The position numbers and the translations under genes were made by a program. Shown here piece after piece: positions 24,759 through 33,907 of a stretch of DNA of 64,000 nucleotides; position 1 is the stretch's first letter, and every line of letters begins with the position of its first letter. The DNA is from Lysinibacillus sp. FSL K6-0232. Its GTDB lineage: Bacteria > Bacillota > Bacilli > Bacillales_A > Planococcaceae. The stretch spans positions 1,788,001 to 1,852,000 of the forward strand of contig NZ_JBBOYW010000001.1 of assembly GCF_038008325.1 (NCBI RefSeq), given 5' to 3'. Below the pieces are notes generated by a model. It ran no database searches. It saw only the letters and a program-made list of their open reading frames with translations, and was not told where the DNA came from.

Positions 24759-25153
24759 AAACTACTAAAAGAAGTTTTATAATTTACTATTTTAGGATAA
24801 TTAAATCCTAGAATAATAAAAAATTGGCTATTTCTTATTTAAATATTTGCGATTATGCAATGTATGATCTATTAATTTCTATAAATACCATAATAATTGA
24901 GTAATCCATCTATAAAGGTCATAGTAGCAAATTAGCCATCAATTACGAGCTATGGTAAAAAGTCAACTTTAGAAAAAACGATAAAGAATTCACCTTCACT
25001 TATACAGTCGAATAGCTTGTTTTTATAGATAATCAACAGCTATATCGAAAAAATATAGATAATATAGAGATAAATAGCGAAATTAGTAAATATTTTTCTA
25101 AAATTATTAATTACCTTAAATAGCATAAACAAAATATTACAAGGAGGAACACA
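24759..25153. other. AT-rich intergenic region
   Basis: Very AT-rich; a weak hairpin with TTAGGAT/ATCCTAG arms (24792-24812) may terminate the upstream gene. No gene, repeat or clear promoter recognised. Confidence 0.4.
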
Positions 25154-26305
25154 ATGAAGAAAACCATTATGGCACTATTGATAGTTGTGTTATTCTTTGG
25201 AGCTACTAACTATACAGCATCTGCGGAAAATCTTACAGACTACTATACGGATGTGACAGAGAAAGACTTGAAAAATAGTATGATTCTATCACCTGATAGC
25301 AAAAAGGCATTTATCAATGGAGAGCTAACAACTGCGGTACAACCAATCATTAAAGATGGCAGAACACTTGTACCACTGCGTTTTATTGCAGAAGGCTTTG
25401 GAGCAAAGGTGGATTACAATGCTAAAAACCAGATGATTACGATTAAATATGTGAACCAAACGATCACACTAAAAATAGGAAATAAGGCGCTCACTGTTAA
25501 TGGCAAAACAATGCAAATGGATGTTGCTGCCAATATTGATAACAATACAACCTATATTCCTTTACGTGCTATTGGTGAGGCATTGCATAAAAAGGTTGTC
25601 TATTTAGATTATACAGTCCTTCGAAACGCTCGCTTTATGGTTATTCGGGATGCTGATGGGACAGCGCTAGAAAATACGAATCTAATCCGCACTTGTGAAT
25701 TGCTATATGGCGGAAAGTCTGTTGTCTACAGTGACCGTTTTATGGTTATGGTCAAAGAAAATGGTCGATTATTCTCGAGTGATAATTTCTATGATTTCGA
25801 GCCTTTTCACTATCAAGAATTTGCGGAGGATAAAAATACAGTCCGACTAGGGGATATATGGTTTAAGACGGCTATGGGTAATTTCTATCTACATTATGCC
25901 CATGCCACAACACAGGAATTTATTTTATACCATGTTGATGGTGAAAAGCTGACAAGGGTAGCGATTGAACAAGCACCTATTAAAGCTGTAAAAACGTATG
26001 GCAACAATGTTTATTATGTAACGCAATATATGCGTGGCATTGTAAATGCTCATGAAACAAGCAACCTAAAAGTAGCAACGTTGAAAGATGGACAATGGGT
26101 ATCAGATTATTTAGGTAAGCATGGCTTCTATTATGTCTTTGATACAGAGGGCAATGCACATGATTGGACAATTAGCGAGCAGGGTATCAAAACATTTGGC
26201 TATCAACGCTTTGGCGATAGTGCAGAGGAGCGAAAAGCAACATTTGGGCATTATCGAATTGATTTGAATGGACATAGCCATGAACTTATACAGCATGAAA
26301 ATTAA
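25154..26305 (+). CDS. Secreted protein with copper amine oxidase N-terminal-like domain
   Basis: 383 aa with a signal peptide (KKTIMALLIVVLFFGATNY, cleavage probably after ASA). Residues 45-150 form a stalk domain of the Cu_amine_oxidN1 type: FINGELTTAVQPIIKDGRTL with VPLRFIAEGFGAKVDY, then a second YIPLRAIGEAL. The remaining 230 residues look like a beta-rich periplasmic/extracellular domain I do not recognise. The stalk domain is common in Bacillota secreted proteins and does not imply oxidase activity. AAGGAGG precedes the ATG. Confidence 0.8.
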   Translation: MKKTIMALLIVVLFFGATNYTASAENLTDYYTDVTEKDLKNSMILSPDSKKAFINGELTTAVQPIIKDGRTLVPLRFIAEGFGAKVDYNAKNQMITIKYVNQTITLKIGNKALTVNGKTMQMDVAANIDNNTTYIPLRAIGEALHKKVVYLDYTVLRNARFMVIRDADGTALENTNLIRTCELLYGGKSVVYSDRFMVMVKENGRLFSSDNFYDFEPFHYQEFAEDKNTVRLGDIWFKTAMGNFYLHYAHATTQEFILYHVDGEKLTRVAIEQAPIKAVKTYGNNVYYVTQYMRGIVNAHETSNLKVATLKDGQWVSDYLGKHGFYYVFDTEGNAHDWTISEQGIKTFGYQRFGDSAEERKATFGHYRIDLNGHSHELIQHEN

Positions 26306-26357
26306 ATCTATCAAAGTCGTATCGAATTTCGCTCAAGACAAACGATAAAATCGACAT

Positions 26358-26392
26358 GAAACTCACATTTTAATATGTGGGTTTCGTTTTTT
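26358..26392 (+). terminator. Intrinsic terminator after the stalk-domain protein gene
   Basis: GAAACTCACAT (26358-26368) pairs with ATGTGGGTTTC (26375-26385, one wobble), then six T. Confidence 0.8.
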
Positions 26393-26449
26393 GTTTATTT
26401 TTCATAAGTTCGGTAAAATAATGGAAACTGATAAGTGGAGGGATTGTGT

Positions 26450-26824
26450 GTGACGAGTTCGATTTGGATTGATGCAGCGATTGAGCAGGTATGGCAGGCA
26501 ATGACAGAGGAGGAGCCATTATCAAAATGGTATGCGCCGGGGTCTACTTGGGCGATTCCACGCTTGGCAGCGGGCGAAAAGATGATATTTACATTAATGC
26601 CAAGCGAGCATAATCAGCTAACAGAGCCACTGCCCATGGAGCTAACGATTGAGCGTGTTAGTAAACATCAGGAATTTGCATTTTACTTGGAGGTTCCCGA
26701 AACCGTAATTGCCATATCGATAGCAGAGGAGCCGCAGGGTGGTACAATGGTTCGCTTTAATATGGCTGGTTATGATGTTTCCCTTGCTTATTTAAAGGCA
26801 TTACTAGAGGGTGCTACGTCTTAG
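26450..26824 (+). CDS. SRPBCC/AHSA1-like domain protein
   Basis: 124 aa from the GTG at 26450, 6-7 nt after GGAGGG; the ORF's upstream GTG at 26435 lies on the site itself. SIWIDAAIEQVWQAMTEEEP followed by LSKWYAPG is the usual start of the activator-of-Hsp90-homology/START-like fold, and the C-terminal FNMAGYDVSLAYLKALLEG matches the closing helix. These proteins bind hydrophobic ligands in the cytosol; ligand unknown. Slightly shorter than the usual 140-160 residues. Confidence 0.75.
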   Translation: MTSSIWIDAAIEQVWQAMTEEEPLSKWYAPGSTWAIPRLAAGEKMIFTLMPSEHNQLTEPLPMELTIERVSKHQEFAFYLEVPETVIAISIAEEPQGGTMVRFNMAGYDVSLAYLKALLEGATS

Positions 26825-26855
26825 GTCTGAGAGAATTTTCAAACGTAGGGACGTA

Positions 26856-26883
26856 TTGGTGATAGCAGTGTTCCTGCTATACT
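26856..26883 (+). promoter_or_regulatory. Promoter with embedded inverted repeat, lipoprotein gene
   Basis: TTGGTG (26856-26861) and TATACT (26878-26883) flank a perfect inverted repeat, ATAGCAG (26862-26868) and CTGCTAT (26874-26880). A repressor or regulator site inside the spacer is likely. Confidence 0.45.
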
Positions 26884-26914
26884 ATATTTATTAGATAGCG
26901 GGAGGAATTCAATT

Positions 26915-27631
26915 ATGAAAAAAGTAGCGGGTTTAGCGGCTGTGATGGGGACGTCAGCATTGCTGTTAGCGGGGTGCTTTTCCTTTATTCCGAGCAAAAT
27001 GCAGGAGGAAGCCATTGTGGTGGAGAAGGATCAGGCAAAAGCTTTAGCGGTAGATATTGATTTTGGCATTGGCGAAATGTCGCTTACAGGTGGTGCAGAG
27101 GAATGGGTAGAGGGCAGCGCTAGCTATAATATGGAAAGGCTTGCACCACAAGTCAGCTACAATGTAAGGAAGGATAAAGGAGAAATTGTCATTGAGCATA
27201 AAAATGGCTCAAAGCCAAAGCTATCCAAGGTGAAAAATAGTTGGACGATGCAGCTTAATAATGATGTACCAATGGATTTAACGGTTGAAACAGGTGCTTC
27301 GAAAGCACATCTTGATTTACAAGGGTTACAGCTTGAAAATTTAGAGATTGAAACGGGTGTAGGCGATGTAACAGTCGATTTAGGTGGCGATTGGCATAAC
27401 AGCTTTACAACAACGCTTGAAACAGGTGTTGGGCAAACAACGGTGATTTTACCCTCTGCAGTTGGGGTGAAGCTAACGCTGGAAAAGGGCATTGGCTCCT
27501 CCACTATTGAAGGCTTTACCGCACAGGGCGATGGTGTCTATGTCAATGAAGCCTATGAAAGCGCAGATGTTGTAGTAGAGGTGAACGCTGAAATGGGCAT
27601 CGGGGAAATTACATTTACAGTAGATCAATAA
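26915..27631 (+). CDS. Lipoprotein with toast_rack/LiaF-like beta-helix domain
   Basis: 238 aa. The signal peptide ends in the lipobox LLLAGC (Cys21), so the protein is membrane-anchored outside the cell. The rest is a repetitive beta structure: GIGEMSLTGGA, ETGASKAHLDLQG, ETGVGDVTVDLGG, ETGVGQTTVILP, EKGIGSSTIEGF, GIGEITFTVDQ. This spacing matches the toast_rack_N/DUF2154 domain found in LiaF-type cell-envelope stress proteins. No two-component system is adjacent. GGGAGG precedes the ATG. Confidence 0.8.
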   Translation: MKKVAGLAAVMGTSALLLAGCFSFIPSKMQEEAIVVEKDQAKALAVDIDFGIGEMSLTGGAEEWVEGSASYNMERLAPQVSYNVRKDKGEIVIEHKNGSKPKLSKVKNSWTMQLNNDVPMDLTVETGASKAHLDLQGLQLENLEIETGVGDVTVDLGGDWHNSFTTTLETGVGQTTVILPSAVGVKLTLEKGIGSSTIEGFTAQGDGVYVNEAYESADVVVEVNAEMGIGEITFTVDQ

Positions 27632-27633
27632 CT

Positions 27634-27672
27634 AAAAAAGTTGAAAGACAGATGACGTCTTTCAACTTTTTT
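27634..27672. terminator. Bidirectional terminator between convergent genes
   Basis: AAAAAAGTTGAAAGAC (27634-27649) pairs with GTCTTTCAACTTTTTT (27656-27671). It serves both the lipoprotein gene and the acyltransferase gene on the other strand. Confidence 0.85.
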
Positions 27673-28795
27673 TATATGGCAACTCTTTTGGAATCGGTCC
27701 AAAGGCAATCCAATGATAGTTAACATATTTTCCAATGATATAGACCACCAACCAAGTGCCAAATAAGGCAATCACAAAGCCACCTACACTCCATAAATGG
27801 AATACTAGACTATTGCCGCTAATAGGAAGTTGTCGATAAAGGAACAGGAAAAATGGATGCAATAGATAAATACCAAAGGATAGTGCTCCTAGATTAATCA
27901 AGCTATTGACAATGGCTCTATGCCACTGGTGATAAATCCAGAACGACAGCTGTAATAGCACAATGCTTGCTGTAATGGCTTGCAGCTCAAAAGCAAGCTC
28001 AAAGACAATGCTGTTTGCTAAATAGGTTTGTGCTGAAAACACAAAATAATATAAATAAATATTATAGCAAGTAGCAAATAGCCATAGCAGCCAAATGAGC
28101 ACAATAGCAAGTGAGAAATTTCCCTTTTTTAGCTGAAGCCACTTTTTATATTTTTCAAAATAAATACCTAAAAATCCGCCTGCTAGAAAATAAAAAAGAT
28201 ACGAGAATGCAATACTTCCTCGATAGGGATATTGCCAAAACTCAGCATTCAATACAATAAATGCCCACTGTAGGACGAAGCCAATCCAAATAAGGTGGGG
28301 CAATACGGCTGGTTTTTTCTTCATAATATAGAGCATAAGCGGGAACATTACATAAAATTGCACCATAATAAAAATATAATATAAATGCGTATAGGCTTTG
28401 CCAATTAATAGCTTTTCCAAAAATTCGGTGCTAAATAATGCCTGCCATGTAAGGGCTAGATCATGCGTCAGAAAAAGTCGCGTGGCGGCATAATAAAAGA
28501 TGGAAAAAAAGAGATATGGAATAACAATTTGCGTGACTCTTTTTTGGTAAAAGCGAGCGATTAGCTCTTTTGTCAAATCCTTTTGTATATAGTTGTAAAA
28601 TAACACAAAGCCACTTAAAAAAATAAACACAGGCACAGCAAATTTTGGGAAAATATTTAACACAACATATAGCGGATAGAGCTTTGAGTCACTGGTTAGC
28701 ACGGTTACAGGTGTACTCGTTGCATGGATCAGCAGCACCGCTAAAATAGCCAATGCACGTGTAACATCCAATTCATAAATATGGGCTCGTTTCAT
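27662..28795 (-). CDS. Acyltransferase 3 family membrane protein
   Basis: 377 aa. Ten or so membrane helices with the family N-terminus ELDVTRALAILAVLLIHATS, holding the conserved Arg and His of acyltransferase 3 proteins, then PVFIFLSGFVLFYNY. It lacks the C-terminal SGNH domain of OatA-type peptidoglycan acetylases, so it is a stand-alone membrane acyltransferase, probably acetylating a cell-wall or surface polymer. Neighbours give no substrate. It converges on the lipoprotein gene through a shared terminator. Confidence 0.87.
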   Translation of the reverse strand: MKRAHIYELDVTRALAILAVLLIHATSTPVTVLTSDSKLYPLYVVLNIFPKFAVPVFIFLSGFVLFYNYIQKDLTKELIARFYQKRVTQIVIPYLFFSIFYYAATRLFLTHDLALTWQALFSTEFLEKLLIGKAYTHLYYIFIMVQFYVMFPLMLYIMKKKPAVLPHLIWIGFVLQWAFIVLNAEFWQYPYRGSIAFSYLFYFLAGGFLGIYFEKYKKWLQLKKGNFSLAIVLIWLLWLFATCYNIYLYYFVFSAQTYLANSIVFELAFELQAITASIVLLQLSFWIYHQWHRAIVNSLINLGALSFGIYLLHPFFLFLYRQLPISGNSLVFHLWSVGGFVIALFGTWLVVYIIGKYVNYHWIAFGPIPKELPYKKS

Positions 28796-29097
28796 ACAAT
28801 CATCTCCAAAAATAATTTCGCTAGCTTAGTATAAAAAACTTTTATGTCAGCTAGATGTCAGTTTATGATTAGAAGAGCTTCCAGTAAATTTAAAATATTA
28901 TAACATATTGTACGAATCATAGAGGGAAAATAAACAAAAGGCTTATGGGGATGTTCATAAACGGACATTCCTTGCTCTTGTTATGTCTTTATTCTTCTTC
29001 AAACATGAGCGGCTAGTGCAAGGGAGCACCTTGGCTAGTCTATTTTTATGGTAGTATGATAATGGAAGGAAAGTGATGGTACGAAGGAGCGAGGGTC
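28796..29097 (+). promoter_or_regulatory. Divergent intergenic region with candidate promoter
   Basis: TTGGCT (29031-29036), 18 bp, TATGAT (29055-29060) would drive the gene at 29098. A hairpin built on CAAGG/CCTTG and CTAG arms lies at 29013-29038, overlapping the -35. No gene seen. Confidence 0.4.
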
Positions 29098-29622
29098 GTG
29101 AAAATATATACATACAAGCAGCCAGCAGCAATCGAGTCAACAGAGGTGATTGCTATCTTGAATGAAGCGGGGCAGGTGTCGTCCACGGTGCAGCGTGTTT
29201 ATAGTAATGCGCTGAAAAAAGCATTTGACCGTACAATGGACTATCGTTATTTTGTGCGCTTTGATGTCAAGGATAGGCAAGAGCAGCCTCTTTTTACGTG
29301 TAAAAAAGTGACGCGCCGTGGTCGTGTGCATTTTCAAGGGAAGGACTTTGTGACAGGCAAGGACTATACGATTGCCTATGATGGCTGGCAAATTATGATT
29401 CCTGATTTATTGATTACAGATGGGGAGCAGCAAATTCAGCTGAATAAGGAAATGAAGGGCTGGTCTGTTTTTTCCATAAATGACGAGCCGATTGCACGCT
29501 GGCAGGCGACTTTTTATGAAACCTATTTTGCGATTACACTCGAAATCGAGGATTATAGCCCAATTCAACACGAGGCATTTTTTATTGCGATTGGACAGGC
29601 TGTGCTATTTATTGGGGCATAG
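29098..29622 (+). CDS. LURP-one-related/tubby C-terminal-like domain protein
   Basis: 174 aa from the GTG at 29098 (AAGGAGCGAGGG upstream). Alternating beta strands, for example YRYFVRFDVKDRQEQPLFTC, GRVHFQGKDFVTG, MKGWSVFSINDEPIARWQAT and FAITLEIEDY, followed by a hydrophobic helix HEAFFIAIGQAVLFIGA. That layout, a beta barrel closed around a C-terminal helix, resembles the tubby-like fold of LURP-one-related proteins. The call is from pattern only. Soluble, function unknown. Confidence 0.55.
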   Translation: MKIYTYKQPAAIESTEVIAILNEAGQVSSTVQRVYSNALKKAFDRTMDYRYFVRFDVKDRQEQPLFTCKKVTRRGRVHFQGKDFVTGKDYTIAYDGWQIMIPDLLITDGEQQIQLNKEMKGWSVFSINDEPIARWQATFYETYFAITLEIEDYSPIQHEAFFIAIGQAVLFIGA

Positions 29623-29647
29623 CTCAATAATAACCTTATTCAATACT

Positions 29648-29684
29648 AAAACAGCCACCTCCAACAAGCAGAGGCGGCTGTTTT
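29648..29684. terminator. Terminator between convergent genes
   Basis: AAAACAGCCACCTC pairs with GAGGCGGCTGTTTTT (29647-29685, one mismatch). It can serve both directions. Confidence 0.75.
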
Positions 29685-29686
29685 TA

Positions 29687-32158
29687 TTAGATTTCTATCA
29701 TTTCCTTCGTTAACTTTTGACGGCTAATCCAGTAGCCTTGTAAGGTAAAGACCATCAGTGTCGCTCCGAGAAAGACGATGCTGGTGATGCCTAATGTCAG
29801 GAAGTCATAGGATATTGGGGAGCCTTCATCAATAAAGCTTAGCATCCTCGTCAAAACTAATCCTAAAAATATGCCGACAGCAAGGCTATAGAGTACAAAT
29901 GATAGGACTTGCGTCAGGATAAGCTTGATTAAGCCGTTTGGTGATAGACCAATCAATCGTTGAATGGCATAATCGGCACGCTTGCCATAAATAGCATGTA
30001 GCAATGTTTGCAAAACACCAAGGCAGGTTGCCGCGATTAATATAACAAAGACGCCAACAAATAGGCTCCAGCGCTGGAAGAACATTTCATTGGATTGCTC
30101 AAGCATCGTTGCTTTATCTGTCAACTTCAGGGCTGGCCAGCGCTCCTCTAAAAAAGCTAAATCAGCTAATGCTTTATCAGGGCTAGCTGTTTCAACCATA
30201 ATGTCCTCGATGATTGTGTGATCCTGAGCCGTGAGGAAGGATGACCAATCAACAATTAAATCCGCACGGTGAATAGGTGCATCAATAATGCCGATAATTT
30301 GTAATTCACCAGTAGGTCTATCCTGCTGTGCAGCCACATCATAGGAGCCAACCGTGACACGATCACCAACCGATAAATGATAACGCTCTGCAAAGCTCTG
30401 GGTCACTAAAAGCCCATTCTGCAAATTGCCCTCAACTTTTGACAGCTTCCCCATTTGTACTAATTTCTCAATATTGGTAGTTGTATAATTCTCTGGTAGC
30501 CACTCTTGACCGAGCTGTAGCGCAATATACGCATTATTGCCCTGTGCATAAGCATACTGCACGCTTGGTAACGCTTCAATTTCCGCTAACACTGCGGGCG
30601 TAAAGGTTGGATCATTTAATTCATTATTGATTTTTATAGCTGTTTCGTATTGTGCTGCGGTGTAGGCAAGGTCGTTGTGCTGTAAGGTTTTCATTAATGA
30701 GCTGCCAAAGGTTAAAATGACCATTAAGCCAATAATACTGAGCACAATCGGCATGTTTTTGCGTACCTGTGGCATAAGCTGCTGGCACGCTAAATAGGCT
30801 TCTTTGCCAAGCACCTTCCGAATCGGCTTTAAAGCCATATGAAGGATGGCTGTAAACAGATAGGGAATCAATAGCAGTAAAATCCCGCAAACGAGTAGTG
30901 TACCGATTAAAATAAATAAAGCGCCTTGCCCATCTCCTGTGCCTACTAGCTGTGCCTGCAGGAATAATAGGAGGGCAATCACACCTGCTATACTGACCAC
31001 GATTGTTTTCCATTTTGTCCAACGTAGCTGTAAATTTTCGTTATCTGACGTGATTTGTAATGGCAATAGTCTGGAGCTTTTGGCTACTTGCCATTGTGTC
31101 ATCACCTGAAGAATCAAGAAGCTCGACAGTGCAATTAATAGTATAACTAGAATGGGAAGCTCTGTGTTAGCATCTGGTAAATGTAGCAGGCTAATTAATT
31201 GTGGTAGCCAAAGCTTGATAATTAGAAGGCTCAGTGTCGTCCCCAGCATAACGCCAAAGGCAATCATACATGATAATTGGAGCCTAACAATACGCCCAAC
31301 TTGCTTCACGGATGCTCCGAGCGCACGTAAAATCATTAGCTGCTCTTTGATTTTATAGAATAAGAGCTGGAAGGTGGACAGCAACAGAACACTTGAAATA
31401 AGTAAAATAAAGACCGATAGTACAATCATAAAAACCATTAAGCTTTGTAAATTTCTTTTAAACACATCATAATCACTCATAATATCTACACGCAATGTGT
31501 GATCGAGCTGCTTCAGCTCTGCGCCTACTAGCTTGGCACGGTCCTCATCTGTTTTAATAAGCGCAAACATTCCTGCTGTTTGAGGCTGACTATCCTTCAT
31601 CCATGCTTTGACAATATCATTGGGCAATAGGATGAAACTCGGACTATCAGTGCCTTTGATCGCCGGTAAAATTTCTCGAACGATAAAATCCTGCCCTTGA
31701 ATATGAATAGGGTCCCCAACTTGCTTATTGAAAATACGGGCAACATTTTCCGAAAGAATAGCATCATTCGAGCCAAGATTCACCTCAAAATGGTAGCGGC
31801 TTTTTACAAGGTCGTCATTTTCGACACCAACAGTATAAAAGGCTGTGTTTGTTGCTTGCTCAACCGTTGTATAAGCTAACGATATACTGGACACTTGTGT
31901 AACACCTGCTAGGGTGGAAAATGCCTCAATTTGCTGTGTTGTTAATAGCTTAGCTTGATTAGGATTATAGCCAACCATGACATCCATTTCCCCATATAAT
32001 GCTTGAATATCAGCCTTCATTTGCCCATGGGCATTCCAAATATAGACGGTCATGGTCAGCACAAGGCAGATTGAGATCGTAATAATACTAATACTTGTCA
32101 GGACATTTGCCCAAGCAGCACGAAAAAGCTTCAGGGCAATGTTGCGCATTGTAAACAT
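29687..32158 (-). CDS. FtsX-like ABC transporter permease
   Basis: 823 aa from the ATG at 32158, which overlaps the stop codon of the ATPase gene (TAATG); the longer ORF to 32203 would overlap it further and has no site. An N-terminal helix (ILKLFRAAWANVL region), a large extracellular MacB_PCD-like domain, three helices near residues 240-370, further helices near 420-490, a second extracellular domain, and three C-terminal helices: the double FtsX layout of BceB/YtrF-like permeases and lipoprotein exporters. Partner of the ATPase encoded upstream; substrate may be an antimicrobial peptide or envelope lipid. Confidence 0.88.
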   Translation of the reverse strand: MFTMRNIALKLFRAAWANVLTSISIITISICLVLTMTVYIWNAHGQMKADIQALYGEMDVMVGYNPNQAKLLTTQQIEAFSTLAGVTQVSSISLAYTTVEQATNTAFYTVGVENDDLVKSRYHFEVNLGSNDAILSENVARIFNKQVGDPIHIQGQDFIVREILPAIKGTDSPSFILLPNDIVKAWMKDSQPQTAGMFALIKTDEDRAKLVGAELKQLDHTLRVDIMSDYDVFKRNLQSLMVFMIVLSVFILLISSVLLLSTFQLLFYKIKEQLMILRALGASVKQVGRIVRLQLSCMIAFGVMLGTTLSLLIIKLWLPQLISLLHLPDANTELPILVILLIALSSFLILQVMTQWQVAKSSRLLPLQITSDNENLQLRWTKWKTIVVSIAGVIALLLFLQAQLVGTGDGQGALFILIGTLLVCGILLLLIPYLFTAILHMALKPIRKVLGKEAYLACQQLMPQVRKNMPIVLSIIGLMVILTFGSSLMKTLQHNDLAYTAAQYETAIKINNELNDPTFTPAVLAEIEALPSVQYAYAQGNNAYIALQLGQEWLPENYTTTNIEKLVQMGKLSKVEGNLQNGLLVTQSFAERYHLSVGDRVTVGSYDVAAQQDRPTGELQIIGIIDAPIHRADLIVDWSSFLTAQDHTIIEDIMVETASPDKALADLAFLEERWPALKLTDKATMLEQSNEMFFQRWSLFVGVFVILIAATCLGVLQTLLHAIYGKRADYAIQRLIGLSPNGLIKLILTQVLSFVLYSLAVGIFLGLVLTRMLSFIDEGSPISYDFLTLGITSIVFLGATLMVFTLQGYWISRQKLTKEMIEI

Positions 32159-32973
32159 TAGCGATCCCCCCTCGTAATATGCTTGAATTTCGTTAAAATA
32201 CAATCTAAATCCTCTTCATTTTGCTGATTTTGATAGGAATCCACAATCGCACCATCATGGAAGAACAATACCCGATTGGCATAGGTCGCTACATAAGGGT
32301 CGTGGGTAACAAGCAAAATCGTTTGCTGGTTCTTTTTTTGTAAATCGACGAGCAGCGCTAAAATTTCATCTGTTGTTTGAACATCTAGCGCACCTGTTGG
32401 CTCATCTGCCAGTAAAATAGGCGGGTTCGCAATAATGGCACGCGCAATGGCGACACGCTGCTTTTGCCCGCCAGATAGCTCATGTGGTCGATGCTTTGCC
32501 CAAGCGGCGATGTTTAATGCTTCCATCATGTGCTGCACACGCACCTTAATGTCCTTGCTCGGCACATCATTTAAAATAAGAGGCAGCGCAATATTATCCT
32601 CCACGGATAAATCCTTTAATAAGTGAAACGATTGAAAAATAAAGCCGATATTTTCTTTGCGAAATTGCGATGCTTTTGGCTCCTGATAAATATCGTAGGC
32701 TTCCTTACCAAATAAAAATAATGCCCCGTCCGTTGGCTCATCAATGGCGCTAATCATATTAAGCAGGGTGCTTTTCCCTGAGCCGCTTGTCCCCATAATC
32801 GCCACCATTTCCCCCTGATAAATGGTGCAATGGATATTTTTTAAGGCGTTTACAGTATGCTGCTTTTGCTGATAAATTTTGGACATCCCTTCCACACGTA
32901 AAACCTCCGTTAAACGTCCTTCAGGGATGGGTATTGCATTAATGACTTCTTTCAATGGATTGAACCCATTCAT
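32158..32973 (-). CDS. ABC transporter ATP-binding protein (MacB/LolD type)
   Basis: 271 aa. Walker A MGTSGSGKSTLLNM, Q-loop FIFQSFHLLKDLSV, signature HELSGGQKQRVAIARAI, Walker B PPILLADEPTGALDV, switch histidine in LVTHDPYVA. This is the standard LolD/BceA-type ATPase paired with FtsX permeases. The ATG at 32973 has AAAGGGGG 8 nt upstream and lies within the 3' end of the sigma factor gene (35-nt overlap), implying translational coupling. The 22 residues before LRVEGMSKIYQQK are unusual for the family. Confidence 0.9.
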   Translation of the reverse strand: MNGFNPLKEVINAIPIPEGRLTEVLRVEGMSKIYQQKQHTVNALKNIHCTIYQGEMVAIMGTSGSGKSTLLNMISAIDEPTDGALFLFGKEAYDIYQEPKASQFRKENIGFIFQSFHLLKDLSVEDNIALPLILNDVPSKDIKVRVQHMMEALNIAAWAKHRPHELSGGQKQRVAIARAIIANPPILLADEPTGALDVQTTDEILALLVDLQKKNQQTILLVTHDPYVATYANRVLFFHDGAIVDSYQNQQNEEDLDCILTKFKHITRGDR

Positions 32974-33499
32974 CGAGATATGCCCCCTTTAACTGTTGTC
33001 GCAATGCTTGTAAACCACGGCGAATATGCGTTTTGACAGTGCCCTCAGGACATTGCAAAATAGCTGCAATATCCTTAACGGAATAATCCTGATAAAAGCG
33101 TAGCAGCAGCACCGTCTTATACTTTTCCTCAAGCTGACAAAGTGCCTGCCATAAATCTAGCTCTTCCTCGATATATGTAGGGGATGTACTGTTTAAATCT
33201 ACTAAAGCCTGTGGTTCAACAGGCTGCACCCGCTTGTTCTTCGCAATATACGTTTTACAGCAATTAATAATAATGCGCGTAAGCCATGTTGAAAAATAGT
33301 GTGGCTCCTTGAGCTGTGGCAGCCCCTCATAGGCGCGAATAATGGTTTGCTGAAAAACTTCTACGGCGTCGTTTTCATTTTGTACATAGACATATGCCAT
33401 GCGATAGAGCTTATGCTGCTCCTGCTCAATGAGCTGATAAAATGCTTGTTCATCGCCATGCTGAGCAAGAATTACTAATGATTGCTGCGCTGTCGTAAT
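32939..33499 (-). CDS. ECF-type RNA polymerase sigma factor, probable ATT start
   Basis: About 186 aa. Region 2 is visible as MAYVYVQNENDAVEVFQQT with IIRAYEG, region 4 as LRFYQDYSVKDIAAILQCPE and GTVKTHIRRGLQALRQQL. Similar to SigV/SigW-like ECF factors. The only Shine-Dalgarno sequence, AAAGGAGG, lies inside the ORF 8 nt before an ATT at 33499, with no ATG, GTG or TTG at that spacing. The next standard starts, TTG at 33535 and 33553, lie upstream of the site and lack one. An ATT start is therefore favoured. No anti-sigma gene follows; the operon continues with an ABC ATPase and permease. Confidence 0.8.
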   Translation of the reverse strand: MTTAQQSLVILAQHGDEQAFYQLIEQEQHKLYRMAYVYVQNENDAVEVFQQTIIRAYEGLPQLKEPHYFSTWLTRIIINCCKTYIAKNKRVQPVEPQALVDLNSTSPTYIEEELDLWQALCQLEEKYKTVLLLRFYQDYSVKDIAAILQCPEGTVKTHIRRGLQALRQQLKGAYLDEWVQSIERSH

Positions 33500-33553
33500 G
33501 AAAATCGCCTCCTTTACAACTATTAGACTTAGCAAGCTGTTATTTCGATTCAA

Positions 33554-33907
33554 GTTTTTTTAAATGGCTGGCAAAATCGTCGAAATTTTATTTACTGTTA
33601 TAGTGGAGTTTTAGGATATTTTTGATTGATTTAGGCTGATAGTTATACGTGGTTTCCGCTTTTGATTAATAACTAAGAAGCTCCGTCAGTATTGTTACTG
33701 ACAGAGCTTCTTCTAGTTTTCATATTTTCATAATATCAATTGGATTTTCGATCCACGCAGTTGAACCTGCGACTTTTTAATAATAACATACATCTAATTG
33801 ATTTGAAAATTCAGAAAATATATTTTAAAATAAAATTAAGAAATTTTAGTGTGCTAAATAATTATAAAGATTCTCCAAATGATAATATAAAGAGGAGTTG
33901 AAATTGA
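33554..33907. other. Intergenic region with a strong hairpin
   Basis: AAGAAGCTCCGTCAGT (33675-33690) pairs with ACTGACAGAGCTTCTT (33697-33712, one mismatch) and is followed by CTAGTTTT. It is a terminator-like structure with no obvious upstream gene on the + strand. Nothing else recognised. Confidence 0.5.

Noticed and set aside
33740-33790. Possible tRNA fragment (TTGAACCTGCGACTTTT)
   Set aside because: Only a few bases resemble a T-arm complement; no acceptor stem or cloverleaf could be built.
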